DNA of 64,000 nucleotides from assembly GCF_020905335.1 (NCBI RefSeq), contig NZ_JAJJMN010000002.1, positions 62,001 to 126,000 of the forward strand. The letters are read 5' to 3'. Under the pieces are notes generated by a model, which had not been told where the DNA came from, did no database searches, and saw nothing but the letters and a program-made list of their open reading frames with translations. Below, in pieces: positions 1 to 8,779 of the stretch (its first letter is position 1; each line of letters begins with the position of its first letter). The position numbers were made by a program, and so were the translations under genes. This DNA is from Flavobacterium lipolyticum. Lineage in GTDB: Bacteria; Bacteroidota; Bacteroidia; Flavobacteriales; Flavobacteriaceae.

Positions 1-2274
1 TCAATCCCATTAAAATTTGAGATAGATGAAAACCTGCAATGCGCTGATTTTGTCATGGATGTTCATAAAAAGCTAATTGAGCTTAAAAACAATGAGACCC
101 TAAGTCTTTTAGAAATTGCTTCAATTACGAAAGAATCGTATGGATCTAATCCATTTTTTGACATACTGTTTAACTATGTTGATTTTCATATATATAAAGA
201 TTTTGAAGGGAACGAATCAGAAGAAAGTATTCCCGCTTCAACCGCATCAAATTTGGATGTTTCAGCGCATGAAAGAACCAATACATTTTTCGATTTTACA
301 GTTTCTACAACAGGAGGAGTCTATAATATAGAAATCGACGCTACTAAGAAACTGAAATCTAATTTGTCATTAGAGTATGTGGGTAAGCTGTTCTTTAAAA
401 TAATAGACTTTATTTTAAAAGATCAGAATAAACCATTAAAGGATCTGGATTATGTATCGGAAGAAGAGAAACACAAACAGTTGTTCACCTTCAATGATAC
501 AGCAGCAGTATATCCGAAGGACAAGACGATTGTAGACTTGTTTGAAGAACAGGTTGCAAAGACACCGGATAACATCGCCATAGTCTTTGAGGATACAGAA
601 CTGACCTACAGGGAGCTTAATGAGCGATCCAATCAACTGGCGCATTACCTAATGGATAATTACAGCATTCAGCCGGATGATCTGATAGGGATACAATTGG
701 AGCGAAGCGAGTGGATGATTGTGTCGATACTGGGTGTGTTAAAATCAGGAGGAGCTTATGTTCCTATTGATTCGCAATACCCTCAGGAAAGAATAGACTA
801 TATTAAAGAAGATACACAGTGCAAGGTTTGTCTGGATGAGCAAGAGTTAAACAAGTTCAAAGAAAACCAGGAGCGTTATGCTAAAGACTTAGAGACTCGC
901 ACGGCTAAAAGCGATCATTTGGCTTATGTGATCTATACTTCAGGTTCGACAGGAAATCCGAAAGGAGTCATGATTGCTCACGGAAATTTATATTCATCTA
1001 CGTGTACAAGAAATGCATATTATGATTTTGTAGAATCGTATTTATTGATACCTTCTTTTTCTTTTGATTCGTCTGTAGCGGCTTTATGGGGTTGTCTTAC
1101 CGGCGGTAGCACATTATATATTGTAGTGGATAACCACCTGAAGGATGTTTTTAGTATCAGTAGTTTTATAAATAAGTATGCAATAGCATGTATATTGTGT
1201 GTACCCTCGTATTATCAGCTGCTGTTGTCACATTCAGCATCAGGAAAGTTACCTTTTAAGAGGGTGATTTTAGCGGGTGAGACATTAAGTGGCAGTTTAG
1301 TAGAAGAGCATTTTATCGGATTGCCGGAATGTGTTTTATTTAATGAATACGGTCCGACGGAAAACACGGTATGGTCAACAGTAGCCAGTATAGGAAAAGA
1401 AACCAGGAGAGTACATATTGGGAAACCCATAGGTAATACCCACATATATATATTGGATAACAGCAATAAGATGGTACCAACAGGGGTAACAGGAGAAATA
1501 TGCATAGCTGGAACTGGTTTAGGCAGAGGCTATTTGAATCAAAAAGAGTTAACGAAAGAGAAATTTATAGCGAATCCATTTGAATCAGGAGAGCGTTTGT
1601 ACAAAACAGGTGATTTAGGTCGTTGGCTGCCCGATGGAAACATCGAGTTCATAGGCCGAAAAGACGACCAGGTCAAGCTCAGAGGGTATAGGATAGAGCT
1701 TGGAGAGATAGAGCATGTTTTAGTAAAACATGAAGCTGTAAGTCAGGCAGTAGTTTTAGCCAGAGAGAACGAGTCTGGAGAAAAAGAGCTGGTTGCTTAT
1801 ATTACGTTAAATGTTGAGCAGAACGTAATAGCTTTAAAAACCTATTTAAAAGAAAGGTTACCTTCTTATATGATTCCGGCGCACTTTGTTCAAATGGAAA
1901 TAATGCCGTTGACAGCTAACGGCAAAATAGCAAAGAAGTCCCTACCTGATCCCGTAGGTGTAAGTCTGGTAAATGTTGTAGAATATGCGGCTCCAAAAAA
2001 TAAAACAGAAGAGAAGCTTATTGAAATTTGGGAAATGGTATTGAATCAAAAAAATATTGGAATGAATGATGATTTTTTTGATTTAGGAGGATTTAGTATG
2101 AGAGCAATTGGTCTTGTGGCTGAATATAATAAAAGTTTTAATGTACAATTAACCATTCAGGAACTTTTTGAAAGAACAAAATTATATGAACATGCCAAGA
2201 TAATTGAAACTCGAATGTGGCTTAACAAGAGCTCGGAGGAAAAAACAACGAGTATTGAAACCATTGAGTTTTAA
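1..2274 (+). CDS. Non-ribosomal peptide synthetase, 3' part (C end - A - T)
   Basis: The reading frame is open from base 1, so the gene starts upstream; the ATG at 55 is internal. The first ~150 codons are the end of a condensation domain. An adenylation domain follows with A3 (YTSGSTGNPKG), A5 (NEYGPTE), A7 (YKTGDLGRW), A8 (GRKDDQVKLRGYRIELGEIE) and A10 (LTANGK). A carrier domain ends the protein, with its phosphopantetheine serine in FDLGGFSM (codon at 2095). By alignment to GrsA the specificity residues read D-S-A-C-I-A-E-V-W-K. I do not recognise a confident substrate for this code. The A domain activates an amino acid as adenylate and loads it on the carrier thiol. There is no thioesterase, so the chain must pass to the next protein, which begins with a docking domain 61 bp downstream. 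Cytoplasmic megasynthase; the family call is very secure. Confidence 0.95.
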   Translation, partial: SIPLKFEIDENLQCADFVMDVHKKLIELKNNETLSLLEIASITKESYGSNPFFDILFNYVDFHIYKDFEGNESEESIPASTASNLDVSAHERTNTFFDFTVSTTGGVYNIEIDATKKLKSNLSLEYVGKLFFKIIDFILKDQNKPLKDLDYVSEEEKHKQLFTFNDTAAVYPKDKTIVDLFEEQVAKTPDNIAIVFEDTELTYRELNERSNQLAHYLMDNYSIQPDDLIGIQLERSEWMIVSILGVLKSGGAYVPIDSQYPQERIDYIKEDTQCKVCLDEQELNKFKENQERYAKDLETRTAKSDHLAYVIYTSGSTGNPKGVMIAHGNLYSSTCTRNAYYDFVESYLLIPSFSFDSSVAALWGCLTGGSTLYIVVDNHLKDVFSISSFINKYAIACILCVPSYYQLLLSHSASGKLPFKRVILAGETLSGSLVEEHFIGLPECVLFNEYGPTENTVWSTVASIGKETRRVHIGKPIGNTHIYILDNSNKMVPTGVTGEICIAGTGLGRGYLNQKELTKEKFIANPFESGERLYKTGDLGRWLPDGNIEFIGRKDDQVKLRGYRIELGEIEHVLVKHEAVSQAVVLARENESGEKELVAYITLNVEQNVIALKTYLKERLPSYMIPAHFVQMEIMPLTANGKIAKKSLPDPVGVSLVNVVEYAAPKNKTEEKLIEIWEMVLNQKNIGMNDDFFDLGGFSMRAIGLVAEYNKSFNVQLTIQELFERTKLYEHAKIIETRMWLNKSSEEKTTSIETIEF

Positions 2275-2335
2275 AGTTAAATTTATATAATTGTAGAAAA
2301 TTAAATTTTTATAAAAAAAATAATACCTTTTTTAA

Positions 2336-5300
2336 ATGGATGATGTTTATGATTTGTTAGTTGAAATAAAGAATTTAGGTGGAAGGCTTTATCTTGCCGA
2401 CGATCGAATAAAGTTGGATATTAAACCCGGCATTCTTACTCCGGAAATCTCTGATAAAATTAAATATCGTCGAGAGGAAATCTTAGTACTATTACAAGGG
2501 TCAGAAATAAAATCGGATTTTGTCAAGATAGAAAAACTCCCTTCTCAAGAAAGTTATGCGCTTTCAGATGGGCAAAGAAGACTTTGGATCTTAAGTCAAT
2601 TTGAAGGAGGGGCAGCAGCTTATCAGGTTATAGGGGATGTTTACCTTGATTCTAAAGTAAATGTAGAGGCTGTTAAAAAAAGCTTGTGGTCTATGCTTGA
2701 ACGACATGAAAGTTTACGAACTGTTTATAAAAAAGATGATTCCGGAGAGTTAAGGCAATGGATTTTGAGTGTAGAGAATTCAGGGTTTAAGATAGATTAT
2801 CAGGATTTCAGAAGTGAAGAAAACAAGGTAGAATTGATGGAATCTTATTTAGGAAAAATTAGTCAGGAAGAACCTGATTTAGAAAATGGACCATTATTTA
2901 AGGTTAGTTTAATCAGATTAGAAGAAGAAGACTATGTTCTTTATTATAATTTGCATCACATTAATACAGACGGCTGGTCAATGGATGTATTTATGAGAGA
3001 TCTAAGGAAATTTTACGATTTTTATCAGGCAGGTCAGACTCCAGATTTGGCTCCGCTAAAATTCCAGTACAAAGATTATGCTGCCTGGCAATTGAATATG
3101 CTCGAAAATGAGTCTGCAAATTCTCATAGAAAATACTGGTTAGATAATTTAAAGGGAGAATTACCAAGATTAGATTTACCAAGGGATAAACCGCGGCCAA
3201 AAGTGTTGACTTATAAAGGAGAAGCTTATAAAGGTTCTTTCATAGGAGCGCAAACTATTGCCAAGTTAAAAAAATATTCTGAAAAAAATGGTGGAAGTCT
3301 CTTTATGGGGTTGATCGCCGCATGGAATGTGTTAATGTATCGGTACACTTCTCAGGAAGATATCATCATAGGAACTCCACTAAATGGGAGAGATCATGCA
3401 GACACAATTGATCAGATCGGATTTTATGTGAATACGCTTGTCATAAGAAATAAGCTAAGTCCTGAAGAAAGCTTTGGTTCAGTACTTAAAAAGGTCAGAC
3501 AAAATATGCTCGATGCTTATTCTCATCAATCATATCCATTCAATAGGTTAGTGATGGAATTAAACTTACCAAAAGATATTTCCAGAAATACACTCTTTGA
3601 TATAATGTTGGTATTTAACAGTTCTGACAGGGAAAGTGATTCGACACCGGCTGATAATCAGTCTTATCAAATGATCCAAATTGGAAATCTTACGTCAAGA
3701 TTTGATCTTGAAATAGGGTTTAAAGAAGTAGATGACTATATTCAAGTTTGGGGAACATTCAATCCGGATGTCTATGATAAGGGCATGGTTGAAGTATTGA
3801 TAAAACATTACAAGCAACTGTTAAACGCCTTGCTTGAAACCCCTGATAAGAAAATTTCCCAAATAGATTATCTGTCTGAAGTAGAAAAGAATAGACAGTT
3901 AGTATTGTTCAACAATACAGCGGCAGCTTATTCAAAAGAGAAGACAATAGTAGACCTTTTTGAAGAACAGGTGGAAAGGACACCAGATAATATTGCATTA
4001 GTTTTTGGTAAAAAAAGGCTGACTTATCAACAGCTTAACGAAAAGTCCAATCAGCTGGCTCATTACCTTAGAGATAATTACAATATTCAACCTGATACTC
4101 TGATAGGAATACAGTTGGACAGAAGTGAGTGGGTAATTATATCGATACTGGGAGTATTAAAGGCAGGGGGCGCTTATGTTCCGATCGATCCTGAATATCC
4201 ATCTTCCAGAAAGGAATATATTGTAAAAAACAGTTCTTTAAATTTGCTGATAACAGAAGCCAATTTCATTTACGACATCGATTATTATGACGGAAAAGTT
4301 TTTGCCATTGATATAGAATTTGATGAAGAGAATTATCATTCTGGAGAACTTTCAAAAAAATGTAGCCCATCTGATCTTGCTTATGTGATGTATACTTCAG
4401 GCTCAACCGGGAAACCCAAAGGAGTGATGGTAGAGCACAGAAGTATTGTCCGATTGGTTTATAATACGAACTTTTTTACACCTGCTTCCAATGACAGGCT
4501 TGTTCTTACCGGAGCATTGTCATTCGACGCTACTACCTTTGAGATATGGAGCATGCTTCTGTTTGGAGGCCAGTTACATCTGCTGTCACAAAACACACTC
4601 ATGAATGTTGCAGCATTCAAAGAAGTTATGCAACAAGAAGAGATCAATGTTCTATGGCTCACAGCTCCCTGGTTCAATCAGATTGTCGAAACGGATCTGT
4701 CATTTTTTAGTTCCCTGAGGTACCTGGTGTCAGGGGGGGATAAAATGTCAGCTATCCATGTCAATGAAGTAAAGAAAGCCTACCCAGAACTTGAAATAGT
4801 AAACGGTTATGGGCCTACAGAAAATACGACATTCTCAACTTGTTATAAAGTAGAAAATAAAGAATACAACGAGAATATTCCGATTGGCAAGCCTATTGCA
4901 AACTCCCAGACGTATATCATGGATTCGGAAATGCAACTTGTACCTATTGGAGTTATGGGTGAAATCTACGTAGGAGGAGATGGGTTAGCAAGGGGGTACC
5001 TGAACCAGGAAGAGCTGACCAAAGAGAAGTTCATTGCAAATCCGTTTAAAGAAGGCGAACGTATTTACAAAACAGGAGATTTAGGCAAATGGCTGACAAA
5101 TGGAAATATAGAATTCATAGGCCGAAAAGACAATCAGGTAAAAATCAGAGGACATAGGATAGAACTTGGAGAAATAGAGAGTCAAGTACTGCAGAGTGGT
5201 TTATGTGTCCAGAGTATTGTTTTGGCAAAGCCAGATGCTTCGGGGAACAAACAGTTGATCGGTTACGTTATTCCCGCTTCGGGTTATACCAGAGAAGCGC

Positions 5301-6643
5301 TTGTTAGCTATCTTCAGGAGTGTTTACCAGTATACATGGTTCCCCAGCTGTGGGTCGAACTGGAATCGATCCCGCTGACGGTCAACGGTAAGATAGACCT
5401 GCTTCGACTTCCTAATGTGGATAAATCGGTTTTTGATAAAGGGTATTCTGAGCCTCGTAATCCGGTAGAGAAGACGCTGGCAGATATATGGCAGGAGGTG
5501 CTGGGAATTGAACTTGTTGGTATTGATGATAACTTCTTTGAGTTGGGGGGACATTCTTTAAGTGCAATACAAATGACAAACCAAATTAATAAAAAAATGG
5601 GAGTGTCAATCTCAACATCAATAATATTTGATTTGTTTACAATAAGAGATTTTTCAGATAAAATTCATAAACTCAATGGTTGGGCAAATTATTTTGAACC
5701 GGAATATAAAGCCTTAAAAAAATCTAAACATGTTAAAATTGCCGCTACTAGTAAAAATGAAAAATTACAGAAATTCTTTTTTTGTGCTCCATTAGGCGGA
5801 ATATTACCATCTACAAGTATAATAGGGATTATGGATATGTCAGTTTCTTTAGAGGAATATTTGACATTTTACAGTATACAAGCGCCGGCTATTAAACCCG
5901 AGATAAATGAGTTTTTAGAAAGTAACAAAGAAATAATAGTAGACAATATTATTTATGATCCCTCAAGATTATCTGAAATAGCGGAAGAAGCTGTTGAAGA
6001 ACTATTAATGATTGACAATGAAGGCCCATTTTCTTTAGGAGGATTTTGTAGCGGTTGTTTATTAGCAGCTGAAATAGCTAGTAAGCTAATAAGTAAAAAC
6101 AAAGAGGTGAAAAAATTGATTCTGATTGATCCTCCACTATGGGTAGAAAGTATTTCTAGAGAAGAGATTAAATCAAATTACACAAAGGAAGAAATTGTGT
6201 GGTTTATCGAAAAAGATTTGGCGTGGAGTTCTACATTGATGAATGCGGATGAATTATTTAGCAATCTGGAAAAAGCTACTGATGACGAAACAACCATTTG
6301 GGATATTTGTAACAACTACTTAGAAAAAATTAATCTTTTTCAGTTTAAGGTGGAATCCGATGAGTTGAAGAGGGCTTTTCAGAATAAATTTTACAATGAT
6401 TTAGTTTTAAAATCTTTCTTTGCAAATATCAATTATAATTGGCCTTCGTTAGCTGTTAAAAATACAATAATATTGTCTGTTGATGATATCGCGGCCGAAG
6501 TCAAAGAAGGAAATTCGCAGCGAAATATTTTTAATGGAGATTTGGATATAGAAATAATTCCTGGCGAGCACAATACTTTATTTCAAAGTGAAAATCTACA
6601 TAAATGGGTGAATAGGATTCCGCACCATTTAAATGAAAAGTAA
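2336..6643 (+). CDS. Non-ribosomal peptide synthetase, terminal module (docking-C-A-T-TE)
   Basis: 1435 residues. Residues ~1-55 resemble a TubC-type N-terminal docking domain. The C domain has an intact HHxxxDG motif (H207, H208, D212). The A domain (~530-1010) has A3 YTSGSTGKPKG and A5 NGYGPTE; its code reads D-A-F-W-V-G-G-T-F-K, one residue from the classic valine code. The carrier serine is S1074 (LGGHS). A thioesterase fills ~1130-1435. Its nucleophile elbow is G-F-C-S-G, so C1238 replaces the usual serine; D1265 and H1412 complete a plausible triad. This protein likely adds valine (or a similar aliphatic residue) last and releases the product by hydrolysis, cyclisation or strained-ring formation. 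The start follows an A-rich leader (2321-2338) that resembles the one before the glycogen synthase gene. It is the second gene of a probable four-gene operon. Confidence 0.95.
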   Translation: MDDVYDLLVEIKNLGGRLYLADDRIKLDIKPGILTPEISDKIKYRREEILVLLQGSEIKSDFVKIEKLPSQESYALSDGQRRLWILSQFEGGAAAYQVIGDVYLDSKVNVEAVKKSLWSMLERHESLRTVYKKDDSGELRQWILSVENSGFKIDYQDFRSEENKVELMESYLGKISQEEPDLENGPLFKVSLIRLEEEDYVLYYNLHHINTDGWSMDVFMRDLRKFYDFYQAGQTPDLAPLKFQYKDYAAWQLNMLENESANSHRKYWLDNLKGELPRLDLPRDKPRPKVLTYKGEAYKGSFIGAQTIAKLKKYSEKNGGSLFMGLIAAWNVLMYRYTSQEDIIIGTPLNGRDHADTIDQIGFYVNTLVIRNKLSPEESFGSVLKKVRQNMLDAYSHQSYPFNRLVMELNLPKDISRNTLFDIMLVFNSSDRESDSTPADNQSYQMIQIGNLTSRFDLEIGFKEVDDYIQVWGTFNPDVYDKGMVEVLIKHYKQLLNALLETPDKKISQIDYLSEVEKNRQLVLFNNTAAAYSKEKTIVDLFEEQVERTPDNIALVFGKKRLTYQQLNEKSNQLAHYLRDNYNIQPDTLIGIQLDRSEWVIISILGVLKAGGAYVPIDPEYPSSRKEYIVKNSSLNLLITEANFIYDIDYYDGKVFAIDIEFDEENYHSGELSKKCSPSDLAYVMYTSGSTGKPKGVMVEHRSIVRLVYNTNFFTPASNDRLVLTGALSFDATTFEIWSMLLFGGQLHLLSQNTLMNVAAFKEVMQQEEINVLWLTAPWFNQIVETDLSFFSSLRYLVSGGDKMSAIHVNEVKKAYPELEIVNGYGPTENTTFSTCYKVENKEYNENIPIGKPIANSQTYIMDSEMQLVPIGVMGEIYVGGDGLARGYLNQEELTKEKFIANPFKEGERIYKTGDLGKWLTNGNIEFIGRKDNQVKIRGHRIELGEIESQVLQSGLCVQSIVLAKPDASGNKQLIGYVIPASGYTREALVSYLQECLPVYMVPQLWVELESIPLTVNGKIDLLRLPNVDKSVFDKGYSEPRNPVEKTLADIWQEVLGIELVGIDDNFFELGGHSLSAIQMTNQINKKMGVSISTSIIFDLFTIRDFSDKIHKLNGWANYFEPEYKALKKSKHVKIAATSKNEKLQKFFFCAPLGGILPSTSIIGIMDMSVSLEEYLTFYSIQAPAIKPEINEFLESNKEIIVDNIIYDPSRLSEIAEEAVEELLMIDNEGPFSLGGFCSGCLLAAEIASKLISKNKEVKKLILIDPPLWVESISREEIKSNYTKEEIVWFIEKDLAWSSTLMNADELFSNLEKATDDETTIWDICNNYLEKINLFQFKVESDELKRAFQNKFYNDLVLKSFFANINYNWPSLAVKNTIILSVDDIAAEVKEGNSQRNIFNGDLDIEIIPGEHNTLFQSENLHKWVNRIPHHLNEK

Positions 6644-6715
6644 TTTTAATAGGGGGCTTTCCATATCAAAAAAGGATAGAATATAATTTTAAACAAAGAA
6701 AGTGAAGAGTAAGTT

Positions 6716-8728
6716 ATGAATCAAATATATAATGAAGTAACAAATAAGAAAGCTAAAAATTCAATTTGGAAAGAAATTATATTCAAATTATCGGATGAGT
6801 CTGTAAAGACGGTTCATATTGGAGTATATCCTTCTCACGGAAGGTACTTCAGAAAAAAAATGAAATATAAAGGCGGAGGGATTTTTAAAATAGGAATAGA
6901 TCTTCCTAAAGGAAAATTCTTTTATCATTTTTTTTTTAATAACAAATTTGATTCACCAAAAAATGATGAACAGTTTGTCATATCTAAATACGATTATCAA
7001 AAGAAAGCATCATTTGTACTGGAAACAGAAATTTTCTGTCCGATTCAATTTTCAAATAAGCCACATTGCATAAGTCATATTAAAGATGATATTTGGGAGG
7101 TTCGACTAATAACACATCAAAAATGGATAAGTCATGTAGCTTTAGTAGAAGGCACGGAGGAGTATCCGTTTTCGATCGCTTACACGGAAAAAAATGTAAC
7201 ATTTTGGTTTGCCAGACTTAAATTTGTAAAAAGTGAAATTAATTTCTGTATAAAATTTAACGGATCTAATCAAACGAAATATCTTCATGACAATCATAAA
7301 ATATGTGATAGTCCAATCACAGAATTCCTTTTTACAACCCCGCTTGAAAAAAGGAATGATTATTTGCCATTTAGAGTAGGGTATCAGGTTTTTCCTGATC
7401 GTTTTCATCGTATACCGGAAGAAAAGAATAGTTTGAACTTGGTTGAATGGGGAGGAGAACCTACCTATTCTAGTCTGTTTGGAGGAAACATAAAGGGTAT
7501 TATTTCAAAACTTGATTACATTGCCGGATTAGGGTTTGATTTCATTTTTCTGAACCCAATTTTTTTTTCCAAGAGCTATCACCGTTACGACTGTATCGAC
7601 TATGAGAGGATTGATCCGGTTCTGGGAGACGAAGCAGACTTTAATGAATTGATAGAAAAGGCGCATCGTTTAGGTCTTAAAGTGATACTCGATATATCCC
7701 TTAATCATTGTAGTACAGATTTTTTCGCTTTTAAAGATATTTTAGAAAACCAGGCAAAATCGGCCTATTTAAATTGGTTTGAAATTGAACAGTTTCCTCT
7801 TTTTGATGAAACCAGGCATTATTATAGTTCGTGGCATGGGTACAAAGATATGCCTCAGTTTAATTTCGATGAAAAAGAAGTACAGCAATATTTTATGAAT
7901 GTAGCGAGATATTGGCCCCAAAAATTTAATATTGATGGTTGGCGATTAGATGTAGCTTCGGAGATGCCTGTTTCTTTCATAAAAGAATTTGTAACTTCCA
8001 GTAGAAAAGTGAAGCCTGATCTAATGATTATTGGGGAGTTATGGGACAATAGTTTATCAGACTTTGTTGTAGATTCAGGTTTGGACGGAATAACTAACTT
8101 TTCCTTATACCTGGATAGTCTTATTCCGTTTTTTCAGTATGAAAGTGTCTCGATATCTAATTTAGTGCTGTCCATTATGAAAGTTCAGAGTAGAAATTCG
8201 TTCAGCGTGAATCAATCCTCCTGGAATTTTTTAAGCAATCATGACATAGCGAGATTTTATTCAATAATAAAAGATAAACGAAAATATTCACTTGCTTTTA
8301 CACTTATTTATGGCATTTTTGGTACACCAATAATATATTACGGTGAAGAAAATTGTATGAATGGTCTTGCCGACCCGGACAATCGACAATGTATGGAATT
8401 TGAGTCTGGTGAAACAAGTGATTTTGTTCATGAGACAATAAAAAAATTGAACAGAATAAAAGCGGCATATGAAAATATATTTAATTTTGGCAGCATCGCT
8501 TTTCCTTTGGTAGATAATAAAAATAAAGTAATGATCATTCAAAGATCTTACGCCAAGGATTCTATATTTCTTGTATTCAATTTTGATGACATCGACCATC
8601 AGTATTTACATCCAATTACATATAGCGCTAACAAGGAGGCGGATGCTTCAATGGTAGCAAAAATCAAAAGATATTCGGCGGAAATATTTTTTATAAATGA
8701 AGAAAATGGAACATTCGAGTTATTGTAA
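6716..8728 (+). CDS. GH13 alpha-amylase family protein (cyclomaltodextrinase/neopullulanase-like)
   Basis: 670 residues with no signal peptide, so cytoplasmic. About 200 N-terminal residues look like a beta-rich domain; the GH13 barrel follows. All four conserved regions are visible: region I D-x-x-x-N-H (D326-H331), region II GWRLDVASE with nucleophile D412, region III IGELWD with acid/base E441, and region IV NHD with D510. The late DPDNRQ segment is typical of cyclomaltodextrinases and neopullulanases. The enzyme should cleave alpha-1,4 links in maltodextrins or cyclodextrins. It starts 72 bp after the NRPS gene and is followed 51 bp later by a glycogen synthase gene on the same strand, an unexpected setting for an alpha-glucan enzyme. 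Whether it serves ordinary storage-glucan metabolism or the peptide pathway cannot be told from sequence. Family call secure; exact substrate not. Confidence 0.88.
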   Translation: MNQIYNEVTNKKAKNSIWKEIIFKLSDESVKTVHIGVYPSHGRYFRKKMKYKGGGIFKIGIDLPKGKFFYHFFFNNKFDSPKNDEQFVISKYDYQKKASFVLETEIFCPIQFSNKPHCISHIKDDIWEVRLITHQKWISHVALVEGTEEYPFSIAYTEKNVTFWFARLKFVKSEINFCIKFNGSNQTKYLHDNHKICDSPITEFLFTTPLEKRNDYLPFRVGYQVFPDRFHRIPEEKNSLNLVEWGGEPTYSSLFGGNIKGIISKLDYIAGLGFDFIFLNPIFFSKSYHRYDCIDYERIDPVLGDEADFNELIEKAHRLGLKVILDISLNHCSTDFFAFKDILENQAKSAYLNWFEIEQFPLFDETRHYYSSWHGYKDMPQFNFDEKEVQQYFMNVARYWPQKFNIDGWRLDVASEMPVSFIKEFVTSSRKVKPDLMIIGELWDNSLSDFVVDSGLDGITNFSLYLDSLIPFFQYESVSISNLVLSIMKVQSRNSFSVNQSSWNFLSNHDIARFYSIIKDKRKYSLAFTLIYGIFGTPIIYYGEENCMNGLADPDNRQCMEFESGETSDFVHETIKKLNRIKAAYENIFNFGSIAFPLVDNKNKVMIIQRSYAKDSIFLVFNFDDIDHQYLHPITYSANKEADASMVAKIKRYSAEIFFINEENGTFELL

Positions 8729-8779
8729 ACTCTGGAACGCTGTCCCTTTTCTTAATAAACAAACTAATACTTTTATTAA

